Shown piece by piece: positions 1 through 6,173 of a DNA stretch of 11,120 bases. The stretch comes from UBA7887 sp964408735. GTDB lineage: Bacteria > Pseudomonadota > Alphaproteobacteria > UBA7887. The position numbers and the translations under genes were made by a program. The stretch lies in contig CAYPAX010000125.1 of the NCBI GenBank assembly GCA_964408735.1, forward strand, positions 1 through 11,120, written 5' to 3'. The notes under the pieces were generated by a model. That model was not told where the DNA came from. It searched no databases and saw only the letters and a list, made by a program, of their open reading frames with translations. Within the stretch, counting starts at the first letter, position 1. Every line of letters starts with the position of its first letter.

Positions 1-641
1 GGGGAGTTGCGCGCCGCCATGGCCGCGTCCATGCGTAGTGTCTCGTTGAGATAGCTGAGCCGGATCGGTTCCAGTTCGAACAGGCCGCTGATGGCGGATG
101 CACCCTTGGCCAAATCTGGCGGCAGATCGCTCCCATAGGCCGGCCAGTCGGTGGCCAGCATCATCATCGCCAGCTGTCCGCCGGCGGAATGTCCGGAGAC
201 GAAAATGCGCGAGGCATCGGCGCCGAAGTCGGCCGCGTTGCGCCAGGTCCAGGCAAGGGCCGCGCGGGTATGGGCGAGGATCTCGTCCATGTTGCCGTGG
301 GGGGCGAGCACGTGGTTGGTCAGCACCGTGGCGACGCCGTTCGGCGCCATGCCCTCGGCGACGTAGGAGTAGTCGCTCTTGTCGAGGGAATACCAATAGC
401 CGCCATGAATGAAGACATGGATCGGCGCCCCCGGCTCCGGCGCCGGGAAGACGTCGACGCGCTCGCCCCGATGGGGCCCGATGGCAATATCGAGCCGCGC
501 TTCCAGCGCTTCCCGCGTGCGTGCGCTCCACGTCGCCCAGGCCGCGAAACGCGTCTTGTAATCGGGGAAACGGATGCGGTTGTTGTATTGGGCGTCGAGC
601 CCCGCCTGGTCGTAGTCGCGCCAGACTTTGGCCTCGCCCAT
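1..641 (-). CDS. Alpha/beta hydrolase, arylformamidase-like (3' end cut by window edge)
   Basis: The reading frame starts at ATG 641-639 and stays open to the left edge, giving 213 codons without the C-terminus. The visible part has the two hallmarks of an alpha/beta-hydrolase of the arylformamidase/esterase-lipase type: an oxyanion-hole motif HGGYW at residues 79-83 (preceded by IHVFI) and a nucleophile elbow GHSAGG at 150-155, with Ser152 the expected nucleophile. The region NHVLAP (109-114) matches the place where this family usually has NYRLAP. The acid and histidine of the triad would lie in the missing part. The start ATG shares its A with the TGA stop of the upstream cupin gene (TGATG), so the two are probably co-transcribed and translationally coupled. 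The likely activity is hydrolysis of an amide or ester bond in a small substrate. N-formylkynurenine is the classic substrate of the closest family, but no tryptophan-pathway neighbour is visible, so the substrate is open. Confidence 0.85.
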   Translation of the reverse strand, partial: MGEAKVWRDYDQAGLDAQYNNRIRFPDYKTRFAAWATWSARTREALEARLDIAIGPHRGERVDVFPAPEPGAPIHVFIHGGYWYSLDKSDYSYVAEGMAPNGVATVLTNHVLAPHGNMDEILAHTRAALAWTWRNAADFGADASRIFVSGHSAGGQLAMMMLATDWPAYGSDLPPDLAKGASAISGLFELEPIRLSYLNETLRMDAAMAARNS

Positions 642-1093
642 CAGCCGCCCGTGCGCTCGGCGATGCGGGCCTTCTGTCCAGGCGTCGGCATGGACGAGCC
701 GTCCGCCTTCACGGTCTCGTAAACCGCCGGCATGGTGATCTCCAAAAGCTCGAGATCCTCCGAATACTCCAGCAATTCGTGCAGAGTGCTGCCGGGAATG
801 GTCACCGCATCGCCCTTCTCGTAGCGCAGCTCCCCTTGCCCCTCGTAGCGGAAGCTGACCCAGCCTTGGAGTATCAGGGCAAATTGGAAGCCCACCAAAT
901 GGCGGTGCAGGCCGTTGTGCCCTCCCTTCAGGTGCTTGGCCCTGACGATGTGGGCGTGAATGTCCCCATTCGTGGCGTCGGCCACGCCGAGGTCGCGATA
1001 GACGAACTCCTCGCGCAGACCATCGGTCTCGAATTCGGCTCCTTCGCCGCGCTTTACGGTGAAGCGGTAGTCCTTGCCCTCGGCGGCCCGCAT
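641..1093 (-). CDS. Small cupin-domain protein
   Basis: This is a 150-residue single-cupin protein. The first cupin motif is seen as HRH (His63, His65) followed at the expected spacing by Gln70 rather than the usual Glu, then a conserved Gly77. The second motif is KGDAVTIPGSTLHEL, with His105 as the third likely metal-binding histidine. I chose ATG 1093 because GGAGG lies at 1106-1102, 8 bases upstream, an ideal ribosome binding site. A longer GTG start at 1108 would place that site inside the coding region and adds only five residues. The gene is followed with a 1-base overlap by an alpha/beta-hydrolase gene, so the two probably act on related small molecules. Cupins of this size may be metal-dependent enzymes or ligand-binding proteins; the sequence does not say which. 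Confidence 0.85.
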   Translation of the reverse strand: MRAAEGKDYRFTVKRGEGAEFETDGLREEFVYRDLGVADATNGDIHAHIVRAKHLKGGHNGLHRHLVGFQFALILQGWVSFRYEGQGELRYEKGDAVTIPGSTLHELLEYSEDLELLEITMPAVYETVKADGSSMPTPGQKARIAERTGG

Positions 1094-1101
1094 CGCAATA
1101 T

Positions 1102-1106
1102 CCTCC
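1102..1106 (-). promoter_or_regulatory. Ribosome binding site deciding the cupin start
   Basis: GGAGG on the minus strand lies 8 bases before ATG 1093. It argues against the GTG at 1108, which sits just upstream of the site. Confidence 0.7.
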
Positions 1107-1194
1107 ACTGATGTGTCTGTTCCTCGCCACTTTACCGTTTCGCCGCCGCTGCGTTAACCCAATGTCAGCATCCCTTCGTCTATGCTCGCGACCC

Positions 1195-2376
1195 ATGATG
1201 GCCATAGTATTGCGAATAGGCCTGTTTATTGCGCTCTGGCTCGGGCTGGCTGCGCCGACGGCTGCCTACGAGCAGGTGCTCGACGACGCCCAGGCGGAGC
1301 AACTCTCCGAGGCCATAAGTCTGCACGGGCTCGGTGACTATCCGCCTGCTCTGGAGCTGTTTCACAAGCTTGCCGAGGAAGGGGTGGCCGAAGCCCAGTT
1401 CTATATGGGAGTCATGCATGCCGAGGGGCAGGGCCTGCCGCATGACTATACGCGAGCAGCGGACTGGTACACCCTGGCCGCGCATCAGGGCCATCCGCAG
1501 GCGCAAAACTATCTCGGCCTGCTCTATTACGAGGGCAAAGGCGTCATCAAGTCTTTCCGCGACGCCTTCATCTATTTCGAGCTGGCCGCGGCCGACGGCT
1601 ATGCCGATGCCGAGAACAACCGCCTCATCGTCGCCCGCAAGATGAACTCGGCGCAAATCACGGAGGCGCAGAAGGCGGCGGCGGTGCTGATAAACGAATA
1701 TCGCAGCAAGGTGCCGAAGGTGGACCTGCCGCGGCGCACCGCAAGCGGCGTCGTCATCAACGGTGATGGTGCGATTCTGACTCATGCCGACGCGGCGCGA
1801 AATTGCGGGCAAGTCAGTGTGCGCTCCGAGGAGCTGGCGCAGCGGCCGGCACAGATTCTGGCGATCGACGAATTCAACAACATCGCGGTGATTCGCGCCG
1901 ATGGTCTCAATCCGGGGGTGCCATTGCGTGGGCCCGAGCTTGACGTAGGCGATACCGTGACCATCCAAGGGTTCGGCATCAATGCCGATAAGGACATGGT
2001 GGCCAAATCGATCGAGGCCATGGTCACCGATGACCCGGCGCTGTATCGCGTCGATACGCGCTTCGTGCAGCTCGACAGTATTGTCGCGCCGACCTTTCTC
2101 GGTGCGCCGGTTTTCGATAGCGACGGACGATTTGCCGGTATTGTGGTCCCCGGAATCGAGCCCGATATGGTCGCCAGCTTGCGCGATGCTCCGGGCCGCT
2201 TGGGTTTCGCCATACGCCGCGAGGTTGCCTCGCTCTTGCTCGACCGCAACAGCTACGCCTATGATATGGACTCCGCTGAGACAGCCATCGCGGAAGACGT
2301 CAGCCTGCAAATGCGTCTCGCGACGGTGATCATAGAGTGTTGGCAGGAGGAAGAGCCATCACCGGAACAGGAGTAG
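1195..2376 (+). CDS. Exported Sel1-repeat protein with degenerate trypsin-like domain
   Basis: The frame is open from 1111, but I place the start at ATG 1195 (a second ATG follows directly), because this puts a typical signal peptide at the N-terminus: a short start with one Arg, a hydrophobic core (residues about 8-20) and a likely cut near PTAA at 21-24. The product is then 393 residues. Residues about 48-148 hold three Sel1-like (TPR-type) repeats, with helix pairs such as AEAQFYMGVMHAEGQGL and AQNYLGLLYYEGKGV. Residues about 180-345 resemble the trypsin-like/HtrA peptidase fold: SGVVINGDGAILTHADAA, then DEFNNIAVIR, then FLGAPVFDSDGRFAGIVV. The catalytic His, Asp and Ser positions appear to be Asp199, Asn229 and Leu302, so the domain is probably not proteolytic. 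It most likely acts in the periplasm as a binding or scaffold protein, but its partner is unknown. The gene is divergent from the cupin gene, and its end overlaps the next small gene. A start at ATG 1162 is a less likely alternative. Confidence 0.82.
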   Translation: MMAIVLRIGLFIALWLGLAAPTAAYEQVLDDAQAEQLSEAISLHGLGDYPPALELFHKLAEEGVAEAQFYMGVMHAEGQGLPHDYTRAADWYTLAAHQGHPQAQNYLGLLYYEGKGVIKSFRDAFIYFELAAADGYADAENNRLIVARKMNSAQITEAQKAAAVLINEYRSKVPKVDLPRRTASGVVINGDGAILTHADAARNCGQVSVRSEELAQRPAQILAIDEFNNIAVIRADGLNPGVPLRGPELDVGDTVTIQGFGINADKDMVAKSIEAMVTDDPALYRVDTRFVQLDSIVAPTFLGAPVFDSDGRFAGIVVPGIEPDMVASLRDAPGRLGFAIRREVASLLLDRNSYAYDMDSAETAIAEDVSLQMRLATVIIECWQEEEPSPEQE

Positions 2377-2666
2377 AGCGCAAGCTCGACGGTAGCGCGG
2401 GGAAGGCGTCACCGAGCGAGCCAGCGGATGTGCGGCCGAGCGTCGCGCAGATTCGCTATTTGCGTCGCGGCCTCGATCAGCCTGGCGGCAAGCTGCCTTT
2501 GTTCGACGATAGTGGCGCCGCGATATCGCCGCGAACCATCCGCAGCTGTGTGAAGCAGGGCTGGGCGGAACCTTGGATCCGCAACCCGATCAAGCCGGAC
2601 TGGCTGGTCTGCAAGCTGACCGAACGCGGCCGAAGTGCCGTCGCGAACGAGGCTGCCGCGCGCTGA
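2337..2666 (+). CDS. Small conserved-looking hypothetical protein
   Basis: The 109-residue product is soluble and basic. Its C-terminal two thirds (IRYLRRGLDQPGGKLPLF and then RTIRSCVKQGWAEPW, PDWLVCKLTERGRSAV) reads like a compact winged-helix-type domain of the kind found in small proteobacterial proteins, but I cannot assign a family with certainty. The first 30 or so residues are low in order and rich in Gly, Ser and Lys. The frame overlaps the end of the Sel1/trypsin-like gene by 40 bases if it starts at GTG 2337. A much better ribosome site, AGGAGG at 2345-2350, is followed after 7 bases by an in-frame ATC at 2358, which would give 102 residues. GTG 2430 is another in-frame option. The gene is probably translated from the same message as its upstream neighbour. 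No function is proposed. Confidence 0.65.
   Translation: MLAGGRAITGTGVERKLDGSAGKASPSEPADVRPSVAQIRYLRRGLDQPGGKLPLFDDSGAAISPRTIRSCVKQGWAEPWIRNPIKPDWLVCKLTERGRSAVANEAAAR
2345..2360 (+). promoter_or_regulatory. Strong ribosome binding site followed by an ATC codon
   Basis: AGGAGG (2345-2350) is followed after 7 bases by ATC (2358-2360), in frame with the small hypothetical gene. No ATG, GTG or TTG lies at a usable distance after this site. It therefore either serves an unusual ATC start or is a chance purine run inside the end of the upstream gene. Confidence 0.4.
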
Positions 2667-2816
2667 ATTGGCCGCTGTTTCGCGTTGCCACCCACCGGAA
2701 TCCCAATACATGATATAGGTTTTTGTGCTTCGCCGAAGAGCGCTTCTACAACCGCTTCATAACAAACTGAAAAATATACATAAAATGTCTATCTCGCAGG
2801 TGCAAAAAAAATATTA

Positions 2817-2842
2817 TAAAACACTTGATTAAAACACTTGAT
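2817..2842 (+). repeat. Perfect 13-bp tandem repeat
   Basis: TAAAACACTTGAT occurs twice head to tail at 2817-2829 and 2830-2842 with no spacer. The second copy fills most of the spacer of the promoter-like element at 2825-2852, so the repeat could be an operator half-site pair or a slippage duplication in AT-rich DNA. Confidence 0.8.
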
Positions 2843-2852
2843 CGATTATATC
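2825..2852 (+). promoter_or_regulatory. Sigma-70-like promoter candidate for a small RNA
   Basis: TTGATT (2825-2830) and TATATC (2847-2852) are separated by 16 bases, each matching four of six consensus positions. They lie in the AT-rich part of the gap, and transcription would begin near 2859. The arms TTGAT and ATCAA around the -10 region also form a short inverted repeat, a possible regulator site. Confidence 0.4.
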
Positions 2853-2858
2853 AATGAC

Positions 2859-3017
2859 AGACCAAAAACAACGAGCCCTGGCAGCCGGTGAGGTAATACC
2901 ACTTTTGCCAAGGTCTCCTCTCCGAGGCGGCGGGGGTCCCTCCAAAGTCCCCCACCCCGCCGCCGTACTGAGTGCCCCTCTTCCGCCCCCCCCGGGAAGA
3001 GGGGCCTCTTTGTTTTT
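2859..3017 (+). ncRNA. Candidate structured small RNA
   Basis: A transcript of about 160 bases is suggested by a promoter-like element upstream, two successive strong hairpins and a T-rich 3' end. Hairpin 1 pairs GGCGGCGGGG (2926-2935) with CCCCGCCGCC (2955-2964) around a 19-base loop containing CCCTCC. Hairpin 2 is the terminator stem at 2974-3005. A further pyrimidine stretch, TCTCCTCTCC (2914-2923), precedes hairpin 1. Single-stranded CCTCC elements can pair with Shine-Dalgarno sequences, as in known trans-acting alphaproteobacterial small RNAs with CU-rich loops, but no homology to a named RNA family is claimed. Alternatively this is only a strong transcription barrier ahead of the hopanoid operon. 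Confidence 0.35.
2974..3017 (+). terminator. Rho-independent terminator (forward)
   Basis: GCCCCTCTTCC (2974-2984) pairs perfectly with GGAAGAGGGGC (2995-3005) across a 10-base loop, followed by CTCTTTGTTTTT. The T-rich tail is on the forward side only, so it ends transcripts running toward hpnC. It lies about 310 bases after the last upstream gene, too far to be that gene's usual terminator, which favours a separate short transcript. Confidence 0.65.
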
Positions 3018-3102
3018 GGCCCTGGCGCCGGTTCCATCTCATCCGGAAGCGCTCTAGGCTGCGCCTCCCTACTCAGAACCTCACAGGGCAGGCGGCGACG
3101 CC

Positions 3103-3969
3103 GTGGCGCATTCCACAGATCTTCCCATAGGCGGCGCGGTGGCGCCGACGCGGTCGGCCGGCGAGGAGAATTTTCCCGTTGGCTCGTGGCTGTTGCCCAG
3201 GCATTTGCGCGCGCATATCGCGTGCTACTACGCCTTTGCCCGCGCCGCCGACGACATTGCCGATGATCCCACGCGCCCGCCTGAGGATAAGCGGGCCGAG
3301 CTCGACGCGATGGAGGCAGTGCTGCGTGGAGAGATGCCGGTTAGCGAGGGGAACCCCGACCAGGCGAAGGCGAAGCGCCTGGCGGAAAGCCTGGCGCAGA
3401 CCGCGATTCCGGTAGAGCATGGCGCCGAGCTGCTGATCGCTTTTCGGCTCGATGCTGACAAGAGCCGCTATGCCAATTGGGACGAGCTGATGGCCTATTG
3501 CCGCAATTCGGCGGCACCAGTGGGGCGCTATCTGCTCGATCTCCATGGCGAATCTCATGTCACCTGGCCGGCCTCGGACGCCCTTTGCGCTTCCTTGCAG
3601 GTGCTCAATCACCTGCAGGATTGTGCCGAGGATTACGCACGCATGGACCGGGTCTATCTGCCCCTCGACATGTTTGATGCCGCCGCTTGCGATGTAACCG
3701 AGCTTGCGGCAGCAGGCGCCAGCTCCGGCCTGCGCCGGGTGCTCGATGCCTGCCTCGACGGCTGCGAGCGGCTCAACGGCGAAGCGCGCGCCTTGCCCAG
3801 GATGATCCGGAACCGGCGCATGCGTATGGAGGCCGCGGTAATTGTGGCCGTTGCTCATCGCCTGGCACGGCGCCTGCGCTTGGGCGACCCCTTGGCCGGA
3901 CGGGTAGCGCTGGGTCGCTGGGACAAGATCGCCTGTCTGCTCACGGGCTTGCGGGCCGGCTTATGGTAG
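3103..3969 (+). CDS. hpnC: Squalene/phytoene synthase family protein HpnC
   Basis: The 288-residue product belongs to the trans-isoprenyl diphosphate synthase head-to-head family. HpnC works after HpnD: it converts presqualene diphosphate to hydroxysqualene in the three-enzyme HpnC-HpnD-HpnE route from farnesyl diphosphate to squalene. Visible hallmarks are the first Asp-rich motif in YYAFARAADDIADD (DDIAD at residues 50-54), CRNSAAPVGR at 133-142, and the second Asp-rich region LNHLQDCAEDY (168-178) followed by RVYLPLDMF. These bind magnesium and the diphosphate. The length is normal. The start is GTG 3103, the first usable start before the conserved N-terminal GEENFPVGSWLLP. It is the first gene of the cluster, and its stop overlaps the hpnD start by 7 bases. 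The assignment as HpnC rather than HpnD rests on position and on the HpnC-like N-terminal region. Confidence 0.93.
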   Translation: MAHSTDLPIGGAVAPTRSAGEENFPVGSWLLPRHLRAHIACYYAFARAADDIADDPTRPPEDKRAELDAMEAVLRGEMPVSEGNPDQAKAKRLAESLAQTAIPVEHGAELLIAFRLDADKSRYANWDELMAYCRNSAAPVGRYLLDLHGESHVTWPASDALCASLQVLNHLQDCAEDYARMDRVYLPLDMFDAAACDVTELAAAGASSGLRRVLDACLDGCERLNGEARALPRMIRNRRMRMEAAVIVAVAHRLARRLRLGDPLAGRVALGRWDKIACLLTGLRAGLW

Positions 3970-4820
3970 CCGCTGCAGACGCTGCCGCCGAAGCCCTGGT
4001 GAAGCGCTCCGGCACCTCGTTCTTTTGGGCCATGCGCTCCTTGCCGACCAAAGAGCGGCAGGCGATGTTCGCGCTCTACGCCTTTTGCCGGGCCGTCGAC
4101 GACATTGCTGACGAGCCGGCTCCGTGCGAGGACAAGCTACGTCGGCTCGATGCCTGGCATGACGAACTCGATCGTCTTTATGGCGGCGTGCCGTCCGAGC
4201 AGCCCATTGCCGCCGCCCTGCGCGAGCCGATCGCACGCTATGCTCTGCCGCGGCAGCCTTTCGAAGAGATCTTGCGCGGTATGGAGAGCGATGCCCGCGG
4301 TCCGATCCGCGCGCCGTCGATGGCCGAACTCGAAGTCTACTGCGCGCGCGTTGCCGGCGCGGTGGGGCTGCAATCGGTGCGAATTTTTGGCTGCCGCGAT
4401 GCTGCCGCTGACAGCTACGCCCTGGCCACGGGACATGCCTTGCAGCTTACCAATATCCTGCGCGATCTGGCCGAAGATGCTGCGGACGGCAGGCTCTATC
4501 TGCCGCGCGAAGCGCTGGATGCCGGTGGCATTGAGGCAACTGAGCCGATGGCAGCCATCACCCATCCCGGCCTGCCTGCAGCATGCGAATTTATCGCCGA
4601 GCGGGCCGAGGCGCGCTATGCCGAGGCGGAGGCCTTGCGCCGCGCCATGGCGCCCGCAGATGCCCGCGCCTTGCGTCCGGCGGTGATCATGACTGCGGTA
4701 TACCGGCGTATCTTCGAGCGCCTCGCGAGGCGCGGATGGCAGCGGGCAACGGAGCCCCTGTCGCTGTCGAAAGCGGAAAAGCTGTGGCTGGCGCTGCGTT
4801 GCCTGGTGCTCGGGCGATGA
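3963..4820 (+). CDS. hpnD: Presqualene diphosphate synthase HpnD
   Basis: The 285-residue product is a second member of the squalene/phytoene synthase family. HpnD joins two farnesyl diphosphates head to head into presqualene diphosphate, the first committed step toward squalene. It shows the N-terminal VKRSGTSFFWAMRSLP, the first Asp motif in YAFCRAVDDIADEP (DDIAD at 46-50), the substrate-binding EEILRGMESD region (101-110), YCARVAGAVGL (126-136) and the second Asp motif in LTNILRDLAEDAADGRLYLP (162-181). The start ATG 3963 lies inside the last codons of hpnC and is the first position giving a proper family N-terminus, although the frame is open further upstream. Its TGA stop overlaps the hpnE start as ATGA, so the three squalene-making enzymes are almost certainly translated as a coupled set. 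Confidence 0.95.
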   Translation: MVAAADAAAEALVKRSGTSFFWAMRSLPTKERQAMFALYAFCRAVDDIADEPAPCEDKLRRLDAWHDELDRLYGGVPSEQPIAAALREPIARYALPRQPFEEILRGMESDARGPIRAPSMAELEVYCARVAGAVGLQSVRIFGCRDAAADSYALATGHALQLTNILRDLAEDAADGRLYLPREALDAGGIEATEPMAAITHPGLPAACEFIAERAEARYAEAEALRRAMAPADARALRPAVIMTAVYRRIFERLARRGWQRATEPLSLSKAEKLWLALRCLVLGR

Positions 4821-6073
4821 TGCCGCGATGCCATGTGGTGGGTGCCGGGCTGGCAGGCCTGGCCGCCGCCGTGGCGCTGGCCCGGGCCGGTGTCGCCGTC
4901 TCGCTCTACGAGGCGGCGGGCCAGGCTGGTGGCCGCTGCCGTTCCTTCCATGATCGCACCCTCGATTGCCAGATCGACAATGGCAACCACTTGGTGATGG
5001 CGGGCAACACCGCCACGTTTGCCTATCTCGACGCCATCGGCACGCGCAACCAACTGGTCAGCACTGGGGCGACCTTTCCCTTTCTCGACCTCGCCAGCGG
5101 CGAGCGCTGGACAGTGCGCCCCAATCGCGGGCGTCTGCCGTGGTGGTTCCTGGCACCGTCGCGCCGGGTCGCCGGCAGCCGCGCCTTCGATTATCTGGCG
5201 GCGCTCAAGCTCGCCTTCGCCGGGCCCGAGGCCACGGTCGAATCCGTGCTCGCCAATCCACCGACGGTCTATCGCCGGCTTTGGGAGCCGCTGGCGACCT
5301 CGGCGCTGAATACAGATCCGAGCGAAGGCGCGGCGTCCCTGCTCTGGCCGGTATTGACCCAGACCTTCTTGCGCGGCGCCGACTGGTGCCGGCCCTTTGT
5401 TGCCGACGCAGGCCTCGGCCCGGCTTTCGTCGATCCGGCCTTGGCGCTGCTCGCCACAGCCGGTGTCGAGGTGCAGTTCAACCGCCGCCTGCGTGCCCTT
5501 GAAGACGAAGGGGGGCGGGTGACCGGGCTCGATACCAGCGGAGGCGTGGTGCCCGTGGCAAAGGGTGAGGGCGTGGTGCTGGCTGTGCCCCCGGCCAGTG
5601 CGGCCGCCTTGTTACCCGGCCTTTCGGTGCCGACCGAGAGCCGGGCCATCGTCAACGTGCACTTCCGGCTCGAGACGCCGCCGCGCTTGCCGGAAGATGC
5701 GCGCTTCCTCGGTTTGGTGGGCGGCACGGCGCAATGGATTTTCGTGCGCGACGACGTGGCTGCGATCACCGTCAGCGCCGCCGACGCTTTGGCAGTGCAG
5801 GATAACGATGCCATCGCGGCGATCGTTTGGCAGGATTTGGCCAAAGCATTGGCATTGCCGGACGGGCCCATGGCGCCGCATCGCGTGATCAATGAGCGCC
5901 GCGCGACATTTGCCCAGACTCCGGCGGCGGCAAGATCCAGGCCGGGTGCGACGACCGCCTACGCCAACCTATGGCTGGCGGGCGACTGGACGGATACTGG
6001 ACTGCCGGCGACTATCGAGAGTGCCATCCGGTCGGGACAGAAAGCCGCGCGCCTTGCCGTCACGCTGCCGTAA
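4817..6073 (+). CDS. hpnE: Hydroxysqualene dehydroxylase HpnE (FAD-dependent)
   Basis: The 418-residue flavoprotein of the amine oxidase/phytoene desaturase superfamily reduces hydroxysqualene to squalene, the last step of the HpnCDE route. The N-terminal dinucleotide-binding fold is clear: HVVGAGLAGLAAAVALARAG (GAGLAG at residues 9-14) with the ribose-binding acid Glu32 in SLYEA, then GQAGGRCRSF. The C-terminal FAD motif is LAGDWTDTGLPATIESA (about 387-403). Between them, DNGNHLVMAGN and the CRPFVADAGLG region are typical of squalene-associated desaturases. The start is ATG 4817, with ATG 4820 directly after it. The first gives a 4-base ATGA overlap with the hpnD stop, although the frame is open upstream. 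After its stop comes a gap of about 100 bases before dxs. Confidence 0.94.
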   Translation: MMPRCHVVGAGLAGLAAAVALARAGVAVSLYEAAGQAGGRCRSFHDRTLDCQIDNGNHLVMAGNTATFAYLDAIGTRNQLVSTGATFPFLDLASGERWTVRPNRGRLPWWFLAPSRRVAGSRAFDYLAALKLAFAGPEATVESVLANPPTVYRRLWEPLATSALNTDPSEGAASLLWPVLTQTFLRGADWCRPFVADAGLGPAFVDPALALLATAGVEVQFNRRLRALEDEGGRVTGLDTSGGVVPVAKGEGVVLAVPPASAAALLPGLSVPTESRAIVNVHFRLETPPRLPEDARFLGLVGGTAQWIFVRDDVAAITVSAADALAVQDNDAIAAIVWQDLAKALALPDGPMAPHRVINERRATFAQTPAAARSRPGATTAYANLWLAGDWTDTGLPATIESAIRSGQKAARLAVTLP

Positions 6074-6078
6074 CGCGA

Positions 6079-6107
6079 TTGATTGCACGGTCGATTGCGG
6101 GTATGAA
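6079..6107 (+). promoter_or_regulatory. Possible internal promoter ahead of dxs
   Basis: TTGATT (6079-6084), a 17-base spacer and TATGAA (6102-6107) lie just after the hpnE stop, in the only sizeable gap inside the hopanoid cluster. Transcription would start near 6114, leaving a leader of about 60-75 bases before dxs. This would let dxs-shc-hpnG be expressed apart from hpnCDE. The match is modest. Confidence 0.35.
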
Positions 6108-6173
6108 GATGAGGCGATTAATTCGTTGGTATCTCAATAGATTTCGCCAAGCTTGAAGGCAGGCTAGAGCGAA

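Larger units (their letters stand above)
2667..3102 (+). other. Intergenic region upstream of the hopanoid cluster
   Basis: No convincing protein gene is present. The first 190 bases are strikingly AT-rich for this genome, with runs such as eight A's near 2803-2810. The stretch from about 2900 to 3010 is GC-rich and forms two hairpins. The region holds the 13-bp tandem repeat, promoter-like element, candidate small RNA and terminator listed separately. Between the terminator and hpnC (3018-3102) I see no clear sigma-70-type promoter for the hopanoid genes. Confidence 0.7.

Noticed and set aside
98..722. Forward open frames at the left end
   Set aside because: They are antisense to the alpha/beta-hydrolase gene, which carries clear HGGYW and GHSAGG motifs. 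The forward products are Arg-rich and motif-free.
2854..3057. A 67-codon forward frame in the gap before hpnC
   Set aside because: Its ATG lies only two bases after the proposed -10 element, it has no ribosome site, and the protein is a Pro/Gly/Leu-rich read-out of the hairpins and terminator.
6103..6156. A 17-codon basic frame (MKMRRLIRWYLNRFRQA) between hpnE and dxs
   Set aside because: It starts inside the promoter-like -10 element, lacks a ribosome site and is short enough to be chance. An attenuator-type leader peptide is possible but unsupported.
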